Positions 59,505 to 64,000 of a stretch of DNA of 64,000 bases are shown here, in pieces (the first letter of the stretch is position 1; each line of letters begins with the position of its first letter). The position numbers were made by a program, and so were the translations under genes. The DNA lies in NCBI GenBank assembly GCA_008828725.1, contig MEHQ01003606.1, positions 328,534-392,533 of the forward strand, read 5' to 3'. This DNA comes from Saccharina japonica (lineage: Eukaryota; Sar; Phaeophyceae; Laminariales; Laminariaceae). The notes under the pieces are model-generated. The model searched no databases, was not told the DNA's origin, and saw only the letters and a list, made by a program, of their open reading frames with translations.

Positions 59505-59655
59505 GTATCAAAGATGTCAGGAGACGGCACTTTCACCCCTTGACTGACAGCAATTTGTCTTTTTTCATCCTTGACTGACGCTAAACTACTAGTTTTTAGT
59601 GTGGAACACTCGGATCCACACCCTTGACCGATGCCCGTCTCCTGACATATTTGCC
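59505..59655. repeat. dispersed repeat family F, reverse copy
   Basis: ATGTCAGGAGACGGCACTTTC followed by CCCCTTGACTGACAGC and CCGTCTCCTGACATATTTG. It carries the family end motif in both orientations. It abuts the bL33 exon region. Confidence 0.6.
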
Positions 59656-59698
59656 AGGTACTGACTGCTACCATTATATTCTCGTAGTGTAATCGTAC

Positions 59699-59809
59699 CT
59701 TTCTCAAGGCCATCTTGCCGGTGGTGGTGCGCACGTTCTTTGAGGCCGTGTAGAAGAAACCAGTGCCGGCCGTGCTCAGCAGCTTGATGGCGATGCGTCC
59801 AGCTTTTTT
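59699..59809 (-). CDS. organellar ribosomal protein bL33, core exon
   Basis: This 37-codon exon, phase 0 at both ends, runs from acceptor GCCGGCGCAG to donor AAAG|GTACGATT. It encodes KKAGRIAIKLLSTAG followed by TGFFYTASKNVRTTTGKM, the conserved half of bacterial-type L33, a small zinc-ribbon-fold protein of the large ribosomal subunit. The zinc cysteines are absent, as in many mitochondrial forms. Family members are about 50-60 residues, so a short 5' exon with the ATG and a 3' exon with the final 15-20 residues are missing. I did not find them. Mitochondrial rather than plastid is a guess. The frame continues open upstream (LTRYHDALPAQ), so the acceptor is not proven. Confidence 0.85.
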
Positions 59810-60526
59810 CTGCGCCGGCAGTGCGTCATGATATCGGGTTAGACTATATAATATCATAGCATGCCAAGCATCATTACACCGGACTTGTTAGAGCACTGCA
59901 GCAGTGCCGGTGGTCGTTAGGCAGAGCACAGCCGTAAAGTCATCACAGCACTGCTGCTTTGGACAAGCTTGGCGAGTATCATAACCAGCCTTCGACGTGC
60001 AAACAGCAGACCGAGAGCACGGATGACAAAATACGTAGCGAGTACGACGTACGTAGAACCAAGGACACGAGTAGTGGTTTAGAGGTGGTAAAATGCGTGT
60101 TGGTGATACACACGGCGTGAAGTAGACACCGGACCAACGAGGACCTCTATTTTCTTGTCAGCTGAAGGGTTGGCGTGTCTCTAAGTACCTACCTGGTACT
60201 GCTACAGCAGCAGAGCACTGCCAGGCGAAGGTATGCTTTCGTTGCATACTTCGAAGTATACGAAGGCGAGACTGTCAGGATAGTAGATAGTAGGGCACTC
60301 AACAGCTGAAATCTGCGAGAGATCGTACGATGCACATACGCTGTGGGGTGCAACAGAGCTAAAGCAGCATACGCAGGCACTTCGATTGCAATAGTTGCGC
60401 ACCTTCGCCATAGCACCTCCTGCAGTACCCGTGGCAACCAAGCAATGCACCCCGAATCAAGCTTTTGAAAAATATGGGTTTCATAAATAAATGGGAGGCT
60501 TTTTGAGCCAACTCCTGCGAATCCAC

Positions 60527-60602
60527 CTGCGCCACACACACTCGACCCGACAATCACGGTGAGTACCGCGAAGCACATCGCAGTGCATCTAAACAGGCGC
60601 AA
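60527..60602 (-). CDS. possible first exon encoding a signal peptide
   Basis: Begins with ATG, codes for MRLFRCTAMCFAVLTVIVGS followed by SVCGA, a classic basic/hydrophobic/small-residue signal sequence. It reaches a donor GCGCAG|GTGGAT in phase 1. The unspliced frame continues to 60189 (137 codons) but becomes compositionally poor. The downstream exon is unknown; 53510-53319 fits in phase but would skip the same-strand bL33 exon. It might also start the SDR gene. Confidence 0.35.
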
Positions 60603-60639
60603 GCTTACTACTCGTGTTGTATCCTTTGTTCCTGATTGC

Positions 60640-61295
60640 TTGCTTATTTTGGATACACGACGCGACCGCAGCTAATTTGCTTCAAAATGCACTCGCTCTT
60701 TCAAACTTGAATTACACACCTGCCTGCTGTACATATTTGTAGAACGCTTTCAGCATCGTACCCTGGGAGCAGCTCGACACAGCAGTCCAGCAGTAGTAGC
60801 AGAGGACCCTCGTGCCGAATTTTAGAGCCCTAGTACTCCAAGCTACGGCACGTACGAGTACTACCTACGTATAGACGTTCAGAGTACTCGTAAAACATTC
60901 GTAACATGGTCTAACCCAGCATCATTCTACACGCAATCTTGCTGTGTACTCACTGCTGTATGATCAGCCAGCTGGTACGCCGGTACGATATGATGCTGGT
61001 CCTGGTATAGACTACCAGGTACGAACTACGAGTACTGCTGTACCTGGTACTACGGTACAGGAGTGACGACGAGGAGGAGGGGGAAGGTGTAGCTTGGAGT
61101 CCGAAGGTGTATTCCGCGGATCAACAACTGGTTCCGTCTTACTAAGTGCTGTTTTTGCCGTGTATTGCTGTTTTACTGCCGTTCTCGAAGACACTGATTG
61201 AGCTGCAGTTTGCTGCCCTCTTGATACCTGTACGTACGAGTAAGTACCAGGTACCTACCTGGTAGTAATACTGCTGCTGTACCTGGTATGTACCG
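60640..61295. other. no gene recognised
   Basis: Rich in TACCTGGTA/GTACGAGTA motifs and short GTAC palindromes; only short frames. Confidence 0.4.
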
Positions 61296-61299
61296 CGTA

Positions 61300-62890
61300 C
61301 CACGTACCGTGTTACACGGAAGAAAGCACACCCCCCTTAGATACCACACCCCACTACTGCTGCTGTACATGAGCACACCCGGTGATGCATTGTTTGGACT
61401 GTTTTTTATCAATCGTCGCTTTATCACCGGGGGTACGTTGAATACCACACACACCCCCTACGGAGGTGTTGAATACCACACACACCCCCTACGGAGGTGC
61501 GTCTGAAAACAGCTCCAAACGCCAAAATTATCACACCGCCTGCCGGATAGCATTCACCCTCAACACTTGCTACTACTCCGTCCTACTACTGTGCCCTACG
61601 CCCTAACCACCGGCGCCGGTACTATTGCTTCTAAGTTTGTGGCCAATTACGGAACTTCGGAGATTATGTGCCATTGTACATACGAAGCATTCTCTCGAAA
61701 ACAAACCAATGCGCAATGCTACATCTGCTACATAATGTTGGTGTATTGTTCGGGGCGTGGGCTACAGCAGTATTAATACCAGGTAGTAGAAACAGAGACT
61801 CCATATGATCATGGCAGCAGTTCTCAATACTTTTTCAGCGGGTAAAGGGCCTCTGAGGTGAAATCTTCGGGAGTTTTGACATCATTGAATTATTGAGTTC
61901 CTACGGTGGTGCCCGTAATCAGGACATACGGTGTGTAGTGTTTAGGGCTCCGGTGCCTGTTCCGTGAAAGCGTATGATAGCGTGACCTGGAAAGCGTGTT
62001 GCGCTCACGCGCCCCAAGCATGTTGCGCTCACGCGCCCCAAGCGTGTTGCGTTCACGCGCCGCAAGCGTGTCGTGCTCACGCGCCGCAAGCGTGTTGCGC
62101 TCACGCGCCGCAAGCGTGTCGTGCTCACGCGCCGCAAGCGTGTTGCGCTCACGCGCCGCAAGCGTGTAGCTACTCCGCAGGGGCCCCCAGAGGGCCGCCG
62201 GGGGCAAAAAAAATGCGACAACTGCGTTAATATTCGCCCGAAACCCACTTGACAAAGTGGGTATAGACATGTAGACATCTAGAACAGATTTTTACCGCAG
62301 CGATCAGAAAAGAGGTGCCTCAATCATCTTTCCCGCGGGAAGGATATGCCCAACTGGTTTTTGGCCAGAAGCGAAAAAGGTTACGCGGGGGGAAACCTCG
62401 TGTTGCGCTAAACAGCAATGGATTCCAACCCGGAAGTTGCGCCAGCGCAACAGCTACTAATAGTTGATGCCCTACCGGTATAGCCGTTCTGCGGCATTTC
62501 AGCAAGGCAGGGATCTTTGCTTGCATTTCCGATTTCAGGCGTGGGCTTTACCATCACCGGCAGTATTGCGCGGAAATGAAAAAAGCAAGCTGGTTTCAGA
62601 CTATGTAAAGTCTCTCACATGTTATGAGAGCACCCCCTTTGTTGCCGGTATCACCCCCCTTTTGTGGTCGACCCCCTTGCTATCACACCCTCTTGTTATC
62701 ACACCATCTGCAGTCTGGTCGAGGTCCTTACGTAACAATCATCACTACCATTAGCACACCCCTCAATACCACCCCCTCGTTACCACACCCCCCTACAACA
62801 GCAAACACCCCCCTACAACAGCACACCCGGTGATACTAAATTTAAACGTCAAACTGTTATCACCGGGGTGTGCTTTCTTCCGTGTTACCG
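61300..62890. mobile_element. possible 1.6-kb TIR element
   Basis: The left end near 61307 has ACACGGAAGAAAGCACACCCC. The same sequence in reverse complement (GGGGTGTGCTTTCTTCCGTGT) lies at 62865-62886. Inside each end the arms share CACCCGGTGAT and TATCACCGGGG. No transposase recognised; the interior is partly the 24-bp minisatellite. It might be two smaller related elements in opposite orientation. Confidence 0.5.
61990..62170. repeat. 24-bp minisatellite GCGTGTTGCGCTCACGCGCC
   Basis: Seven to eight units with period 24 (a multiple of three), so all frames stay open (CAHAPQAC-type). Each unit contains the near-palindrome GCGTGTTGCGCTCACGC. Not considered a gene. Confidence 0.9.
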
Positions 62891-63344
62891 GTATACGGTA
62901 TACTTGAGCCCTCTGATACGACGTAGTAGTGATAGTGATACAGGGCACCCTACTTGTAGTGACGGTGGAACTTACCTTATGGCTTGTGGCATTCTACGGC
63001 TGTACTTGTGTTCATACCTGGTACCTGGTATGTAGGATCGGGAGTTGGGGTTAGGAGTGAGGAGACACGACCGACCGAATGCTGTACAGCAGTACCAGTA
63101 CCTTTTACTACGTGCACGCGTATAAACTGAAATACACTATATATATAAATACGTAATTTCAAGTAACTTGTCCACAAAAACCGGGGTGCGGTTAAACTTT
63201 TATCTTTTTCACAATTGCCAACACCGGCAATCAAAACGTCCTTCGATGTTATTTATTTTTCACAGATAGACTGTATATACCTGTATGGCAAGAACAGCCT
63301 TCCGTCAAACGAACGTGTCGCCGAAGCACAAACCAGTTGACCAT

Positions 63345-63585
63345 ACCGCCGTAACGGTAACGCTAACGGTAACACCAACGATAACGCTAACGGTAACACC
63401 AATGGTAACGTCAACGGTAACACTAACGGTAACGTTAACGGTGACACCAACGGTAACGTCAACGGTAACATCAACGGTAACGTCAACGGTAACGCTAACG
63501 GTAACACCAAATGTAACGCTAACGGTAACACCAACGGTAACGTCAACGGTAATTCCAACGGTTACTTCAACGGTAACGGCAACAG
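63345..63585. repeat. AACGGTAACACC minisatellite
   Basis: About 20 units of AACGGTAACRYC (period 12, sometimes 6) in the probable 5' region of the eIF4E-like gene. Thr/Val-rich frames are artefacts. Confidence 0.9.
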
Positions 63586-63627
63586 GTGTAACCGTACCGG
63601 CAAGGAGCGAGCAGCACGGAAAGCGAG

Positions 63628-63777
63628 ATGGCGCAGCAAAGGAAAGCGGGCGAGGCGGGGGAGAGTGGTACCGCTGTTGAGGGCGCTAACGCTAGCACTG
63701 GGGAGCAGTCAGGGGACGCATCGGGGGTGGTCGTGCCAAAAGGGGAGCACGCTTTGCAGACAGGCTGGTCCTTCTGG
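63628..63777 (+). CDS. eIF4E-like cap-binding protein, first coding exon
   Basis: The ATG at 63628 has G at -3 and +4 and an in-frame TAA at 63589, supporting this start. The exon encodes about 50 residues: a flexible Ala/Gly/Glu/Ser-rich tail (MAQQRKAGEAGESGTAVEG), then GEHALQTGWSFW. This matches the H-x-L-x-x-x-W-x-x-W segment that opens the eIF4E fold, whose second tryptophan region begins the cap-binding core. The exon ends at donor TTCTG|GTGAGG in phase 2, inside the last Trp codon; unspliced, a stop would follow at once. The rest of the gene lies beyond the window. The assignment rests on one short motif, so it is likely but not certain. Confidence 0.6.
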
Positions 63778-63884
63778 TGAGGCGTTTTAGTGTTAATGGC
63801 AATGGTAATGTTTTCCTGGCACAACAGTATACAGGTATTAATAGTATTAAAATGTACCCCCTCTCGGACTTGAATATAGTAATG

Positions 63885-64000
63885 ATATTGCGGGGGACCA
63901 TAGTAAATGGGACCTTCGGTACACACAAAAACCTATATAGTTACCTTACCTATTTTTACTAACAATATTTGGTTATATTTACTAGTGTTTACTATGGTCC
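63885..64000. mobile_element. MITE family B, copy 2, cut by window end
   Basis: The left terminus GGGGACCATAGTAAATGGGACC and, at the window edge, TTTACTATGGTCC give the same inverted ends as 43735-43848. It lies in the first intron of the eIF4E-like gene. Confidence 0.8.

Noticed and set aside
61890..62278. Frames rich in Ala-Arg-Glu or Cys-Ala-His-Ala-Pro
   Set aside because: 24-bp minisatellite whose period is a multiple of three keeps all frames open.
63760..63777. Link between the GWSFW of the eIF4E-like exon and the GW motifs of the SDR protein
   Set aside because: The residues before it (HALQTGW) are explained by the eIF4E family motif; the similarity is most likely coincidence.

Overview
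This is eukaryotic nuclear DNA. Genes are split into short exons (55 to 1038 bases) joined by GT-AG introns of up to about 8 kb. All splice phases agree across three of the gene models. Introns and intergenic DNA are crowded with microsatellites, minisatellites, tRNA-derived SINEs and small inverted-repeat (TIR) transposons. The gene content, the large introns and a copy of an organelle tRNA-Trp would fit an alga, and a stramenopile such as a brown alga is my best guess. That guess is an inference; no single feature proves the lineage.

Layout, left to right. (1) Plus strand, 2724-12162: a p24/TMED (emp24/gp25L) cargo-receptor gene in seven recognised exons, with its 5' end not found. It has an unusual charged insert of about 80 residues inside the GOLD domain. 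(2) Minus strand, 14839-18639: a small longin-domain protein resembling the sigma/zeta subunits of AP, COPI or TSET coats, convergent with (1). (3) Plus strand, 18893-31263: a complete six-exon LETM1-like gene. It diverges from (2) across only 253 bases, probably a shared promoter. (4) Minus strand, 37466-50515 and probably further 5': a large atypical NAD(P)-binding SDR (NmrA-like) in eleven recognised exons. Its Rossmann domain follows a long alanine/lysine-rich helical region with three short GW motifs and an NDUFS4-like patch. (5) 53-58 kb: coding-like frames of unresolved strand, not assigned. (6) Minus strand, 59699-59809: the core exon of organellar ribosomal protein bL33. (7) Plus strand, 63628-63777: the first exon of an eIF4E-like cap-binding protein, running off the window.

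Repeats. One SINE family with at least seven copies carries interchangeable tRNA-like heads on a shared body. There are several TIR/MITE families, one inserted inside another at 50.7-51.7 kb. A 1.05-kb foldback lies in a LETM1 intron. Long minisatellites occur at 0.7-1.3, 35.4-36.5, 39.5-39.8 and 62.0-62.2 kb. Two genes have tandem arrays seeded from their own exon/5' splice-site junctions, and one exon has a decayed tandem copy. No CRISPR array, bacterial operon or complete autonomous transposon was seen.
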